Shown here piece by piece: positions 18,704-29,630 of a DNA stretch of 64,000 nucleotides. Position numbers and translations under genes: made by a program. Source of the stretch: Lederbergia galactosidilytica (GTDB lineage: Bacteria; Bacillota; Bacilli; Bacillales; Bacillaceae_C). The stretch spans positions 186,001-250,000 of the forward strand of contig NZ_JAGGKH010000006.1 in NCBI RefSeq assembly GCF_017873565.1. Reading direction: 5' to 3'. Positions within the stretch are counted from its first letter, which is position 1. Each line of letters begins with the position of its first letter. The notes below the pieces were generated by a model. The model ran no database searches. It was not told where the DNA came from and saw only the letters and a list, made by a program, of their open reading frames with translations.

Positions 18704-20524
18704 TCAAAGAGATCGGCGTAATTCTACAATTTCCTTCGCCAATTCTATTGCTTTGCTAAATTCTTTCTTTCGTTCAGCTGCTTTTTGTTCTGCTTGCTTT
18801 TCTTTTATCATTAACAATTTAGGATATTTCAACACATGACTCACATAATCATTTAACTCTTTTTCACTATATTCAAGATCAACAGCCAACATCTCTATTT
18901 CAGAAACAATTTTTTTTAATTTTAAATCTGGAAGATAATTCATAAATAAACTAGAATCAGGTTTATTTCCTTCCTCATAATAACCAAGCAGGTATGTAAC
19001 AATCGCTTGATGCTCATCATAGTGGAAAGTACCATCCCCCATCATTTCCATGATTCGGTAAACTAATTCCTCTTGTTGCATCATTTTAGCAATAAGTTGT
19101 CTTTCTGCTAATGCGATTGCTGGCAATCGTTGCCGCTGGGGTAGATTTACTTTTCGGGGTTCCGGTTGTCGCTCTCCCGCCTGCTGTTTTTCATGTTTTT
19201 TATCAACATGTGGTTGAATAAGTTCATTTAATTGGGACATTAAAGCATCAAGTGACAAAGAAAATTCTTCAGACAACTGTCTTAAATACATATCCCGTTC
19301 TACAGCGTTCCCTAGCTTAGCTATTTCTATGATGGCTTTATCGATAAAATCGAGTAAATCTCCTTCATTTTGAAGATTTTTTCCCCTACGAAAATAAAAC
19401 AACTTAAAAGCCATCCATGTTTGGGCGTTCCCAATGACATCCTCACGGAACTTTTCTGCTCCAAATTGCTGAATATAATCATCTGGATCCAATTTATCAG
19501 GCAATTGTGCAACAGTGACATCCATGCCATATCTTTCCAATAAAGAACCTGATTTAAAAGCAGCCTCTAAACCAGCATCATCTGAATCCAGACAAAGGAC
19601 AATCGAATTCGACAATCTTTTCAATATTTGAATATGCTTTTCCGTTAAAGCTGTGCCCATAAGAGCTACACCATTAGAAACACCTGCCCCATCAGCAGAT
19701 ATTACATCAGCAAATCCTTCAAATAATACTGTATAACCAATTCTACGAATATGACTCCTAGCTTGATGGTAATTGTATAAAATTGAGCTTTTATGAAAAA
19801 GCTGTGTTTCTGGAGTATTTAAGTATTTTGGATGGTCTTCATCTGAAAGAGCTCTTGCTGAAAATGCTATAGTCTTTCCTTTTTCGTTTAGTAGTGGAAA
19901 CATAATTCGATTGCGGAATCGATCGACAAAAGCTTGGTCTTTATTGCGCCGAGCTAGCAACCCAGCCTTTTCCATGGTTTCTAGGGAAAAGCCATGCTTG
20001 TCCAAATAATTCACTGCAAAATTCCATTCAGGCAAAGAATAGCCGATATTAAATTTTTGGATACTCTCCTTGGTAAAACCCCTCTTAAATAAATGATTAA
20101 GAGCATCGGCTCCTTCATTGGTGTTCATAAGCAGATGATGGTAAAATTTGGCTAATAATTCGTGTGCCTTTATCATCTCAATATGATCGGGTGGTAAAGA
20201 ACTTTCAATATGGTTATGAATGCTGGAATCTATTTCCAGCTCAACATTTCCCTTAGTAGCTACCTTCTCGGCCGCTTCTTGAAAGGAAACTCCCTCTATT
20301 TCCATAATGAACGAAAAAGCATTTCCTCCCATTCCACAACCAAAGCAATGAAAGATTTGCTTATCCTGTGAAACAGAAAATGATGGAGTGTTTTCACCAT
20401 GAAAAGGACATAGTCCAAAATAATTACGGCCTTGTTTTCTTAGCTGAACGTATTCACTAATAACATCAACGATGTCAACCGATTGTTTTATCTCGGCAAT
20501 CTTATCCTCGGGAATCCTTGCCAC
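18704..20524 (-). CDS. dnaG: DNA primase
   Basis: Makes RNA primers at the replication fork. Domains in this 606-residue protein: the CHC2 zinc finger (Cys39, His42, Cys60, Cys63), the catalytic core with the Toprim motifs (LFEGFADVI, and LCLDSDDAG), and the C-terminal helicase-interacting domain (about 450-606). I favour a GTG start at 20522-20524, because GGAG lies 9 bases upstream and the protein would then begin like other Bacillus DnaG; two in-frame ATGs (20537-20539 and 20531-20533) lack proper spacing. It lies upstream of sigA in a probable yqxD-dnaG-sigA operon. Confidence 0.96.
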   Translation of the reverse strand: MARIPEDKIAEIKQSVDIVDVISEYVQLRKQGRNYFGLCPFHGENTPSFSVSQDKQIFHCFGCGMGGNAFSFIMEIEGVSFQEAAEKVATKGNVELEIDSSIHNHIESSLPPDHIEMIKAHELLAKFYHHLLMNTNEGADALNHLFKRGFTKESIQKFNIGYSLPEWNFAVNYLDKHGFSLETMEKAGLLARRNKDQAFVDRFRNRIMFPLLNEKGKTIAFSARALSDEDHPKYLNTPETQLFHKSSILYNYHQARSHIRRIGYTVLFEGFADVISADGAGVSNGVALMGTALTEKHIQILKRLSNSIVLCLDSDDAGLEAAFKSGSLLERYGMDVTVAQLPDKLDPDDYIQQFGAEKFREDVIGNAQTWMAFKLFYFRRGKNLQNEGDLLDFIDKAIIEIAKLGNAVERDMYLRQLSEEFSLSLDALMSQLNELIQPHVDKKHEKQQAGERQPEPRKVNLPQRQRLPAIALAERQLIAKMMQQEELVYRIMEMMGDGTFHYDEHQAIVTYLLGYYEEGNKPDSSLFMNYLPDLKLKKIVSEIEMLAVDLEYSEKELNDYVSHVLKYPKLLMIKEKQAEQKAAERKKEFSKAIELAKEIVELRRSL

Positions 20525-20660
20525 AAAGTCCATCTCCATCTATCAAAATTAAACTTATCATTTCTTTAAAGAAGGACGAAAGGGAGAAAACTTTTATCAA
20601 ATATTAAAAATATCCTCCACATGCCTTGAATAGAAAATAAATGTATTTTGGTCATTTATT

Positions 20661-21140
20661 TTAATTCGACGTATATGCCGAATCTCCTTCAAAATTCGAC
20701 AATAATTCACAAAGAGTTTTTATGAACCTCTTCCGATCTTCTTCAGTGAACGTCTTAGGTCCCTTACCATAGTTCCCTTTTTTCCTCTCTAAAGCAGATA
20801 AGTAGCGAAAATCAAGAGCGGTTTGAATTGAGTCCTCTTTAAAGGTTTTCCCACGCGGTGATATTACATGGGCATTTTTGGCCATCGCTAAACTAGCTAA
20901 ACCAATGTCCTGTGTAATTAACAGATTGTCCGAATGAATATGATTTAAAATATATAGATCAGCAGAGTCTCTTCCTGGATCTACAAACACCCAATCTTCT
21001 TTATCATTTAAATCAACTGGTCTATGATCATAGGAAGCAACAAAGCAAACATGCCATCCATATTCATCTGCAAGCTTCTTTATTTCTGTTTTAACAGGAC
21101 ATGCATCTGCATCAACAAATATGCGTTTACTATCTATAAT
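20661..21140 (-). CDS. yqxD: UPF0178 (YaiI/YqxD) family protein with a probable ATT start
   Basis: A 159-residue protein of the UPF0178 family (PIN-like fold, probable nuclease, function not settled). The family N-terminal signature FVDADACPVK is present at about residues 7-16, followed by SYDHRP and VDPGRDSAD; conserved ISPRGK lies in the second half. The reading frame has no ATG, GTG or TTG before this signature: it is closed by TGA at 21147-21149 (minus-strand reading), leaving ATT at 21138-21140 with GGAG 9 bases upstream as the best start. A start at the internal ATG further in would remove most of the signature aspartates. It lies upstream of dnaG. Confidence 0.85.
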   Translation of the reverse strand: MIDSKRIFVDADACPVKTEIKKLADEYGWHVCFVASYDHRPVDLNDKEDWVFVDPGRDSADLYILNHIHSDNLLITQDIGLASLAMAKNAHVISPRGKTFKEDSIQTALDFRYLSALERKKGNYGKGPKTFTEEDRKRFIKTLCELLSNFEGDSAYTSN

Positions 21141-21342
21141 TCTACATCACTCCGTCGATTCCTTCTTATTATGAAAAGTATTTAAGGAAACATGTCGTTT
21201 TTTCCCGTCTCAGTTCATTCTCCATTGTTCTTAGTGTATTCCTAAACGTTTAGCTCTAAACCTTTTTTAAAGCATTTATTAAACACAAATTTATATTATA
21301 GCTTAATTTTAATTGTTTTGCCAAGATTAATAACTGGAGATT

Positions 21343-22152
21343 CTAACCTTTTTTGTGATTCATATAACTAATAATCAAATTAGCTGTTTCCTCTACTGCC
21401 TTGTTCGTAACATCAATAATACTACACCCGATTTTACTGGAAATTGCATCAAAATACTCCAATTCTTTTTTTATCCTTTCGATATTAGCATAACTGGCAT
21501 TGTCATTTAGCCCTAATGCAATTAACCTTTCCCTGCGGATATGATTCAATTTTTCCGGACTAATTTTCAAACCAATACATCTCCGAGGATCAACAGTAAA
21601 TAATTCTTTCGGAGGATCTATTTCCGGCAGAACGGGGACATTCGCAACTTTAATACTTTTTAATGCTAGATGTTGAGATAAGGGTGTTTTTGAAGTTCTC
21701 GATACGCCAATTAAAATAATATCAGCCCTTAACAATCCTCTAGGATCACGTCCATCATCATATTTAACCGCGAACTCAATGGCTTCAATTCGTTTAAAAT
21801 AATCCTCATCAAGTTTTCTAACTAATCCAGGTTCGTTTAGTGGAGCTCTTTCAAACTTTTTTTCGAATTTATCCATTAATGGGCCCATAATATCGATACC
21901 ATTGAGCTGGTGTATGTGGGTCATCTTTTTCATATATTCCCTTATTTCTGGCTTTACAAGTGTATATACGATCATTCCTTGATCCATTATCGCTTTTGAT
22001 ATAATTTGATCAATATGTTCTGTATTCTCGATATATGGATAGCGTTTAATTAAAGCGTCTGACCCATTAAACTGCCTTAAAGCTGCAATAGTTACAAGTT
22101 CGGCTGTTTCCCCAACAGAATCTGATACTACATAAATGATAGGTTCAGTCAC
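21343..22152 (-). CDS. ppsR: Bifunctional kinase-pyrophosphorylase regulator of PPDK/PEP synthase
   Basis: A 269-residue DUF299 protein that phosphorylates and dephosphorylates a dikinase (pyruvate phosphate dikinase or PEP synthase) to switch it off and on. The nucleotide-binding P-loop is GVSRTSKT at residues 149-156; the N-terminal SDSVGETAE segment is also conserved. The B. subtilis equivalent is YqfL, next to ccpN; here ccpN is missing. The GTG start is preceded by a GGGGGG ribosome binding site and, further up, by a perfect palindrome (22172-22197). Confidence 0.9.
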   Translation of the reverse strand: MTEPIIYVVSDSVGETAELVTIAALRQFNGSDALIKRYPYIENTEHIDQIISKAIMDQGMIVYTLVKPEIREYMKKMTHIHQLNGIDIMGPLMDKFEKKFERAPLNEPGLVRKLDEDYFKRIEAIEFAVKYDDGRDPRGLLRADIILIGVSRTSKTPLSQHLALKSIKVANVPVLPEIDPPKELFTVDPRRCIGLKISPEKLNHIRRERLIALGLNDNASYANIERIKKELEYFDAISSKIGCSIIDVTNKAVEETANLIISYMNHKKG

Positions 22153-22171
22153 CTATTATCCCCCCTTCGAA

Positions 22172-22197
22172 AGGCTATCACCATATGGTGATAGCCT
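22172..22197. repeat. Perfect 26-base palindrome before ppsR
   Basis: AGGCTATCACC, central ATAT, GGTGATAGCCT: thirteen bases on each side match exactly. It lies 20 bases upstream of the ppsR start. On the plus strand CTCATTTTT follows; on the minus strand TTTC follows. It may be an operator or the stem of an RNA hairpin. Confidence 0.6.
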
Positions 22198-22473
22198 CTC
22201 ATTTTTGGCCAACGGGATGTTGGTTAGAACAAAGTTGCAAGAACAGGACATGATATTGCAGGCAATAAAAGATTGTCCCTTGGGCATAATGGCGGTACGC
22301 CACACACTTGCTATTCATTGAACGGACGATTGTACTTAGTACAACTCCGAAGGCTAGCAATTTCACGCCTTTTTCCTACGATACGTCAATATCGATTCAT
22401 CCTTCTTCCTTACCTTATTCCTTTTATCTTGTTAAAACTGGACATCGTGATTTTGATACTTACAATTTAAATA
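22198..22473. other. Hairpin-rich intergenic region between glyS and ppsR
   Basis: No protein-coding frame is convincing. Several short dyads follow one another: CCAAC/GTTGG (22209-22223), GGACA/TGTCC enclosing ATTGC/GCAAT (22246-22278), TGGCG/CGCCA (22290-22302), TTGCTA/TAGCAA (22308-22360) enclosing CGGA/TCCG and TTGTAC/GTACAA, and AAGGC/GCCTT followed by TTTT (22350-22374). In B. subtilis the regulator gene ccpN is here. See findings. Confidence 0.45.
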
Positions 22474-24531
22474 CTACTTTACTAGAATTTTGTTCATATC
22501 TGCGAATTGATAAATGAATTCAGCTAGGTTTTCCATTTGTGCTAGACGATTATTTTTAACTGATTCATTTTCCGCCATCACCATCGTATGATCAAAATAG
22601 CTTGAAATAATCGGCTCCAATGATGCCAGTAATTGATAACGGGCATCAACAGATTCAATTTCGTTCATTTGTTTTTCTACTTGTTGCCATTTTTCGTATA
22701 GATTCTTTTCATATTCATTTTCGAAAAGATTTTTATCAACAGCTATGGTTCCTTCTGCTTTGCTCGCAATATTTAACACTCTTGATAATGCTTCAACAAT
22801 AGTTTTAAATTGCGGTTGTTGGCTGTTATTTTCCAATACTTCAGCTCTTTTAAGTATCTCTGGGATACTAGTCCACTTACTGTCTAATATAGCTTCCACA
22901 ATATCATATCGAATCCCTTTTTCTTCTAATAAATAGTTTAATCTAAGTCTAAAGAATTTTTTAAGTTGCTCGAAAAGCTCTTGATTATTCTCTTGATGAT
23001 TCCCTTTTATTGCAATATCTAAAAGAGCTGGTAAGGTCACATTCCAATTTTTAACTTGTAAGATTTTTACAATTCCTGCTGCTTGTCGTCTGAGTGCATA
23101 AGGATCCTGTGAACCAGTTGGAATTAACCCGATTGAAAAGAAAGAAACAATTGAATCCAATTTATCCGCTACACTTACAACTGAACCTATCATCGAGTTT
23201 GGAGCAGGATCCTCTGGATGAATTGGTTGGTAATGCTCCTTAATCGCCTGCGCCACTTCTGGTTTCTCCCCTTGAAGTAAAGCATATTTTTCGCCCATAA
23301 TCCCCTGTAATTCGGGGAATTCATCAACCATATTTGTCACTAAATCAAATTTGCTAATTTCAGTTGCTCTACCTATAGTAGCAAGTTCTTCATCTGTAAC
23401 GTTTAGTTTATAAGCAATTTCTTTTGCAATCCACATTACTCTGTTTACTTTTTCAGAAAGTGTTCCAAGCTTTTCATGGTAAACAATATTATTTAATTTC
23501 TCTAGCGCTTGTGCAATTGTCAATTTTTGATCTTCGTGATAGAAGAAATCAGCATCTTGCAGGCGTGCCCTTAATACCTTTTCGTTTCCCTTTATTACAG
23601 TTTCCAATTGGCGATGATCACCATTGCGAACAGCAATAAAATATGGTAATAGCTGACCATTATGGTCTTCTACCGGAAAATAACGTTGATGTTCCTTCAT
23701 AGACGTTATTAAAACTTCTTTTGGTAATTCAAGGAAACTACTTCGGAAAGAACCATAAAATGCAGTTGGATACTCAACTAGATTTGTAACCTCTTCTAAT
23801 AACGATGGATCAATCGGGATGAGCCAATGATGCTCATCCGCTAGCTTTGCGATTTGCTCTTCAATCGCTGATTTCCTTTTTTCATAATCGGCGATCACAT
23901 ATTGGCTAAGTAGTATTTTCTCATATTCTGCCGGCAATGCTAAGTTGATCTCACTTCCTAAAAAGCGATGCCCATATGTTATATTACCTGAATTCACATT
24001 CGCAACAGTAAATGGGATGATATGTTGCCCGAATAAAGCTACAATCCAGCGAATGGGGCGAATATAGCGCGTGTTTAAATCTCCCCAATGCATATTATTT
24101 GGAAAATGAAGCGAAGTAATAATTTCTTTTAGATCTGGTAAGATTGTTTCTGTTGTTTGGCCTTTTTCGAATTTCTGTACAAATGCATATTCTGTACCTT
24201 TTATTTCTTTAAAGAAAATATCATCTACTGCTACTCCTTGAGATTTTGAGAATCCCATAGCGGCTTTTGACCAATTCCCTTCCTGATCAATAGCGATTTT
24301 CTTTGTCGGCCCCTTCACTTCCAATTCTGTATCTTTTTGAGATTCAGCAACATTGGTTACAAGGACCGCTAATCTCCTTGGAGTCGAAAATGCTTTTACA
24401 TCTCCAAATTGTATTTTTCTTTCCGTTAGCCAATCTTCTATTTTTTTCTGTAATTGCTCAATAGCGCCTAATACAAACCTGGCAGGAATTTCTTCAAGGC
24501 CAATTTCCAACAACAAATCGCGACTACTCAT
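22474..24531 (-). CDS. glyS: Glycyl-tRNA synthetase beta subunit
   Basis: The 685-residue beta subunit of the alpha2beta2 glycyl-tRNA synthetase. It recognises tRNA-Gly and contains an HD-like domain and a C-terminal anticodon-binding domain (about 560-685). The conserved start [14 protein letters not shown] is present and the length is typical. It overlaps the end of glyQ by 8 bases, so the subunits are made together. Expression is controlled by the T-box leader upstream of glyQ. Confidence 0.96.
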   Translation of the reverse strand: MSSRDLLLEIGLEEIPARFVLGAIEQLQKKIEDWLTERKIQFGDVKAFSTPRRLAVLVTNVAESQKDTELEVKGPTKKIAIDQEGNWSKAAMGFSKSQGVAVDDIFFKEIKGTEYAFVQKFEKGQTTETILPDLKEIITSLHFPNNMHWGDLNTRYIRPIRWIVALFGQHIIPFTVANVNSGNITYGHRFLGSEINLALPAEYEKILLSQYVIADYEKRKSAIEEQIAKLADEHHWLIPIDPSLLEEVTNLVEYPTAFYGSFRSSFLELPKEVLITSMKEHQRYFPVEDHNGQLLPYFIAVRNGDHRQLETVIKGNEKVLRARLQDADFFYHEDQKLTIAQALEKLNNIVYHEKLGTLSEKVNRVMWIAKEIAYKLNVTDEELATIGRATEISKFDLVTNMVDEFPELQGIMGEKYALLQGEKPEVAQAIKEHYQPIHPEDPAPNSMIGSVVSVADKLDSIVSFFSIGLIPTGSQDPYALRRQAAGIVKILQVKNWNVTLPALLDIAIKGNHQENNQELFEQLKKFFRLRLNYLLEEKGIRYDIVEAILDSKWTSIPEILKRAEVLENNSQQPQFKTIVEALSRVLNIASKAEGTIAVDKNLFENEYEKNLYEKWQQVEKQMNEIESVDARYQLLASLEPIISSYFDHTMVMAENESVKNNRLAQMENLAEFIYQFADMNKILVK

Positions 24532-25414
24532 GACGCGCTCCCTCCTTTTGTTTCAAAATTGGAAAACCAAGTTTTTCGCGTTCCTCATAAAATGTTTTGG
24601 CCACTTCTCTAGCCATATTTCTCATTCTTCCTATATAGCCCGTTCTTTCCGTTACGGAAATAGCCCCTTTAGCATCAAGTAAATTAAAAACGTGGGAACA
24701 TTTTAATATATAATCATAAGCTGGATGAACTAAGCCATGTTTCATTTGCTGCTTAGCTTCTTTTTCATATGTGTTAAAAAGATCAAATAACATTTGTTGA
24801 TTGGATGTTTCAAATGCATACTTTGAATGTTCAAATTCTGGTTGATAAAAGATGTCTCGGATCGTAAAACCATTTGTCCATTCAAGATCAAATACATTTT
24901 CTTTATCTTGAATATAAGAAGCTAATCTCTCAATTCCATAAGTTAATTCCACTGAAACTGGTTTACACTCCAATCCCCCCACTTGTTGAAAATAAGTAAA
25001 TTGAGTGACTTCCATCCCATCAAGCCATACTTCCCATCCAAGACCTGCACAACCGAGAGATGGATTTTCCCAATTATCTTCTACAAAACGAATATCATGT
25101 TCAAGCGGATCAATCCCTAATGCTTTTAAAGAATCTAAGTACATTTCTTGTATGTTATCTGGAGATGGCTTCATAATAACCTGGAATTGGTGATGCTGAT
25201 ATAATCGATTTGGATTTTCACCATAACGACCGTCTGCCGGTCTTCTTGATGGCTCCACATAAGCCACATTCCAAGGCTCAGGACCAATAGCCCTTAAAAA
25301 GGTATAAGGACTCATCGTACCAGCCCCTTTTTCCACATCATAAGCTTGCATAAGAATACACCCATAGTCTGACCAATGTTTTTGCAAGGTCAAAATCATT
25401 TCTTGAATATTCAA
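24524..25414 (-). CDS. glyQ: Glycyl-tRNA synthetase alpha subunit
   Basis: The 296-residue catalytic class II subunit that activates glycine. Conserved stretches include [25 protein letters not shown] near the N-terminus, [17 protein letters not shown] (about 55-71), and the C-terminal [11 protein letters not shown]. The start is a TTG 10 bases after GGAGG. It is the first gene of glyQS and follows a glycine-specific T-box leader and a sigma-A-type promoter. Confidence 0.97.
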   Translation of the reverse strand: MNIQEMILTLQKHWSDYGCILMQAYDVEKGAGTMSPYTFLRAIGPEPWNVAYVEPSRRPADGRYGENPNRLYQHHQFQVIMKPSPDNIQEMYLDSLKALGIDPLEHDIRFVEDNWENPSLGCAGLGWEVWLDGMEVTQFTYFQQVGGLECKPVSVELTYGIERLASYIQDKENVFDLEWTNGFTIRDIFYQPEFEHSKYAFETSNQQMLFDLFNTYEKEAKQQMKHGLVHPAYDYILKCSHVFNLLDAKGAISVTERTGYIGRMRNMAREVAKTFYEEREKLGFPILKQKEGARHE

Positions 25415-25584
25415 TTCTCTTCATCCTCCATTCAATTTAGAAAATTTCATTCCCTGAAATTCTCAGAAATATTAAGTATGTAAAACGGCCAAGTGGATCG
25501 CCATCATCCAACAGGGATGGGGCCAATAACGCAAACCTACCATCAACAAATGAAAAATTAATTACCCATATGTTTTCTAAGCAC

Positions 25585-25915
25585 AAAAAAACTCTCATTC
25601 CCTATGCTTTTTTCGCATAGGGACGAGAGTTTACCCGCGGTTCCACCCTATTTGCTACTACTAGTAGCCAACTTTTTTTCTATCGCTGTTCAGGAATGCC
25701 GTTCACAGAAGTTTCATACTCCGGCTTTCACCATCCCGGGTTCGCTAAAAGTGGTAGTTCATAAGTAAGGGTCAAAAGCTAAAATTGCGATATCCTGTCG
25801 CGATACCTTTGTACCCTGCAGGACTTTGATAAACATCCACCCATTTGAACTTACACTTTAATGAAACAGTTTCTACTACTTTTTTCCTTCTTCACAGTTC
25901 CAATAATTTATCTTA
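25585..25915 (-). promoter_or_regulatory. Glycine T-box leader of glyQS
   Basis: On the minus strand the leader holds the invariant T-box AGGGTGGAACCGCGGG (25634-25649), which pairs with the acceptor end of uncharged tRNA, and a terminator (CCCTATGC/GCATAGGG with an ACTCTC/GAGAGT extension and a U-run at 25585-25591). The specifier codon is GGC (25698-25700) in the context GAACGGCATTCCTGA, very like the glyQS leader of B. subtilis; GGGATGGTGAAAGCC upstream fits the stem I region. Uncharged tRNA-Gly should favour antitermination and raise glyQS expression. Confidence 0.95.
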
Positions 25916-25922
25916 TAAGAAG

Positions 25923-25951
25923 AAAATAGCTGAAATTTGATTAAAAGTCAA
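25923..25951 (-). promoter_or_regulatory. Probable sigma-A promoter of glyQS
   Basis: Minus strand TTGACT (25946-25951), 17-base spacer, TATTTT (25923-25928). Transcription would begin just upstream of the T-box leader. Confidence 0.6.
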
Positions 25952-25978
25952 TATTAACCTCAACATCTAACGGAAATA

Positions 25979-26740
25979 CTAGTCCTCCCCTAATTTAAGC
26001 TTCCAATTTCCTAATTGATCTAAAAAACGCTTCGTTTTTAAATTCAAACCAGAAAATTCATCATAATAAGTGGAGATTACATCTCGAAGTTCTTTTTTCG
26101 TTCCTTCTTTTACTGAAATTGATCCTAATCTATGGATATCAAAGAAATAAAATAATCTTAACAATTTAATCGTGTTTTGCGAGACCGGAAAATAATGAGG
26201 ATCCTTTTGAAGACAATCTTGGCAAATTAACCCATTTTCTTTTATAGAAAAGCCAAATTGGGATTCAGTATTCCCACAAAGAACACAGTGATTCATTTCG
26301 GGGTATAATCCAAAAACATTTAGCATCTTCATTTCAAATATGTTTGTAATAATATCAGGATCATATCCCTCATTAATGTATATCAATGTTTGATAAAGCA
26401 ACTCAAATAAAAATGGATTACTCTCTTTTTCTTCGGTTCCCTTATCTAGCAACTCTACAATATAAGAAGCATATGCTGTTTTAAAAATATCTTCTCTTAT
26501 ATATCGAAGTGATGATATCATTTCTCCTTGTTGAATTGTCCCTAAGCCTCGTGTGCCACTGATAACAAAGTATCCGTATGTAAAGAGCTGGGAAACGCTG
26601 GACAGCCGATTATTCGGCTTCTTAGCTCCCCTGGCCATTCCAGCGATTTTTCCAGCTTCCCTCGTATAGATAGTAACGATTTTATTTGATTCCCCATAAT
26701 CTGTCGTTCTAATGACAATACCTTCAAATTTATTAACCAT
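25979..26740 (-). CDS. recO: DNA repair protein RecO
   Basis: A 253-residue recombination mediator that helps RecA load on SSB-coated DNA. It has the N-terminal OB fold (about 1-80, starting [17 protein letters not shown]) and a helical C-terminal part with a zinc finger (Cys152, Cys155, Cys173, Cys176). The ATG at 26738-26740 is preferred, since AAGGGG precedes it; an in-frame ATG nine codons upstream lies before that site. It follows era and yqzL on the same strand, a standard Bacillus order. Confidence 0.95.
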   Translation of the reverse strand: MVNKFEGIVIRTTDYGESNKIVTIYTREAGKIAGMARGAKKPNNRLSSVSQLFTYGYFVISGTRGLGTIQQGEMISSLRYIREDIFKTAYASYIVELLDKGTEEKESNPFLFELLYQTLIYINEGYDPDIITNIFEMKMLNVFGLYPEMNHCVLCGNTESQFGFSIKENGLICQDCLQKDPHYFPVSQNTIKLLRLFYFFDIHRLGSISVKEGTKKELRDVISTYYDEFSGLNLKTKRFLDQLGNWKLKLGED

Positions 26741-26888
26741 TGATCTTACCCCTTTCACTGCATTCACAGCATTATGGGATAATTCACACGCTTAATTAGG
26801 ATGTTCAATATATCCGATAAAAATGAACGGCGATTAGGTCAGCCCTTAATCGATTTGGTCTTTTTATCCTCCTTTTTGAACACGTGTT

Positions 26889-27035
26889 TTAAGTCACTTG
26901 TGTGCAGTCTGCTTCGTCCGGATTTTCCCCACATGGCAGAATATTCAAATGCTCTTCCTTTTCAAGTTCTTTTAGAAGCAGGTACGTATTGACATTACCT
27001 GTTTCTTTGAAAACTTTCCACGTAAATTCGTACAT
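26889..27035 (-). CDS. yqzL: YqzL family small protein
   Basis: A 48-residue protein starting MYEFTWKVFKETGNVNTYLL and ending in an acidic, cysteine-containing tail. The start closely resembles YqzL of B. subtilis, and it lies between era and recO as there. The function is unknown. The ribosome binding site GGCGGG lies 9 bases before the ATG. It is short and easily missed by automatic annotation. Confidence 0.85.
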   Translation of the reverse strand: MYEFTWKVFKETGNVNTYLLLKELEKEEHLNILPCGENPDEADCTQVT

Positions 27036-27164
27036 TTTAAAATTCCCGCCTTTCCAAGTGATCAATTATTTTCGTCTTCTCTTATGATAAAGCCGAATAA
27101 GATTATTTTCTCATTATCTCTAATAACCATACTGCATAAAATTTGTCAAAGTGCCTAATGTGTG

Positions 27165-28497
<1,333 letters not shown>

Positions 28498-28724
28498 TCA
28501 TAACTTATTTTACTACAAATCCACTTAAAAGTTATCACTTTCGAGAAAGTTTTTTGAACATTTCCATTTCATTGTCGGAAATGACCGTAAAATTATTTTA
28601 CCGTACCTGCTCAACACATTCAAATCCTGGCCTTAATTTTTTATTCTAAACTAAAATGGTGTGAATGTGCTAATCGGAATCGTGAATATTATTTAGAAAA
28701 TTCATATGTAGTAAATTTCCTTGA

Positions 28725-28768
28725 AAATAATAGTAGACAAAGTCAAATCTGACTTTGTCTACTATTAT
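28725..28768 (-). terminator. Terminator of the phosphohydrolase-ybeY-dgkA operon
   Basis: A 19-bp perfect stem (ATAATAGTAGACAAAGTCA and its complement, 28727-28768) with a 4-base loop, 6 bases after the dgkA stop, then TTATTTT on the minus strand. Confidence 0.75.
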
Positions 28769-28773
28769 GGATT

Positions 28774-29133
28774 CTAATAAAAGAGCTGAATAATTTTCGG
28801 ACCTAAAATAAGAATTCCAATCAAAACAGCCATTAGTGTATAGACTAAAACCCCGGCTGCGGCTAAATCTTTAGCCTGTTTTGCTAAAGGATGGATTTTG
28901 TCTGTAGCTAAATCAACAGCCCGTTCCATTGCGGAATTAACGAGTTCTAACGCCATTACACCGAAAATAGAAATGATTATAAAAATCCATTCAACTTTAT
29001 CTAGTTTTAGAAAAAAAGATAGTATGATTACAATCGATGCAGCAAATAGATGAATTTGAAAATTTTTTTCTGATTTTGCTGCATATTGAATTCCTTGTAC
29101 CGCATACTTAAAGGCAGAAAATAATCGTATCAC
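28774..29133 (-). CDS. dgkA: Undecaprenol/diacylglycerol kinase family protein
   Basis: A 119-residue membrane kinase; in Gram-positive bacteria this family phosphorylates undecaprenol to recycle the cell-wall lipid carrier. Three membrane helices are seen (about 30-48, 52-70, 94-116), with the family motif ELVNSAMERAVDLATDK (about 65-81). The start is set at the GTG at 29131-29133, since GAGG lies 10 bases upstream and it fits the family's N-terminus; a longer frame overlaps ybeY. It is 13 bases after the ybeY stop and ends at a terminator. Confidence 0.9.
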   Translation of the reverse strand: MIRLFSAFKYAVQGIQYAAKSEKNFQIHLFAASIVIILSFFLKLDKVEWIFIIISIFGVMALELVNSAMERAVDLATDKIHPLAKQAKDLAAAGVLVYTLMAVLIGILILGPKIIQLFY

Positions 29134-29146
29134 AGAAAAAGGTCCT

Positions 29147-29620
29147 CTATCTTTCAAGACCAAAACCTGCCAATATTTCATTCTGTCTAGCAAACATGCG
29201 CTTTTCGTCTTCCTCGTTCATATGGTCATATCCAAGCAGGTGGAGAAAACCATGAACAGCTAGAAAACCTAATTCTCTTTTAAACGAATGCCCATACTCC
29301 TCAGCTTGGTCCTTTGTACGGTCAAGAGAGATAATAATATCACCAAGAACACGTGGGAGTTGTGCACCTTGGATGATAACCTCTCCCTCCAAACTTTCTT
29401 CAAGTGCAAAGGAAATCACGTCAGTGACTTGGTCTTTTCCACGATATTCTTTATTAATCTCTTGAATCTTTGGATTGGAGACAAATATTAAGGAAACTTC
29501 GGCATCTTCATGAATTTCTTCAATTTCAGCCGCATGTATTAAAAGTTTTTCTACCATCATCAAGTTTTCTTCTGTTAATTTTTCCGTTTTATCTATAGCA
29601 TCAATTAGGAGTGCCACCAT
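29147..29620 (-). CDS. ybeY: rRNA maturation RNase YbeY
   Basis: A 157-residue zinc-dependent endoribonuclease involved in 16S rRNA 3'-end processing and ribosome quality control. The zinc motif H-x3-H-x5-H is present at His123, His127 and His133 (VHGFLHLLGYDH). Length and gene order (pgpH, ybeY, dgkA) match other Bacillaceae. An AAGGTGA site precedes the ATG, and the gene starts 10 bases after pgpH ends. Confidence 0.95.
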   Translation of the reverse strand: MVALLIDAIDKTEKLTEENLMMVEKLLIHAAEIEEIHEDAEVSLIFVSNPKIQEINKEYRGKDQVTDVISFALEESLEGEVIIQGAQLPRVLGDIIISLDRTKDQAEEYGHSFKRELGFLAVHGFLHLLGYDHMNEEDEKRMFARQNEILAGFGLER

Positions 29621-29630
29621 TAATCACCTT

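Noticed and set aside
20635-20661. AT-rich dyad AAATAAATG/CATTTATTT at the end of yqxD
   Set aside because: Stem of A-T pairs only, in very AT-rich sequence, with a poor tail; too weak to call a terminator.
22273-22470. Plus-strand frames of 65 and 69 codons in the glyS-ppsR spacer
   Set aside because: No ribosome binding sites, and the two frames overlap in different phases; the hairpins explain the region better.
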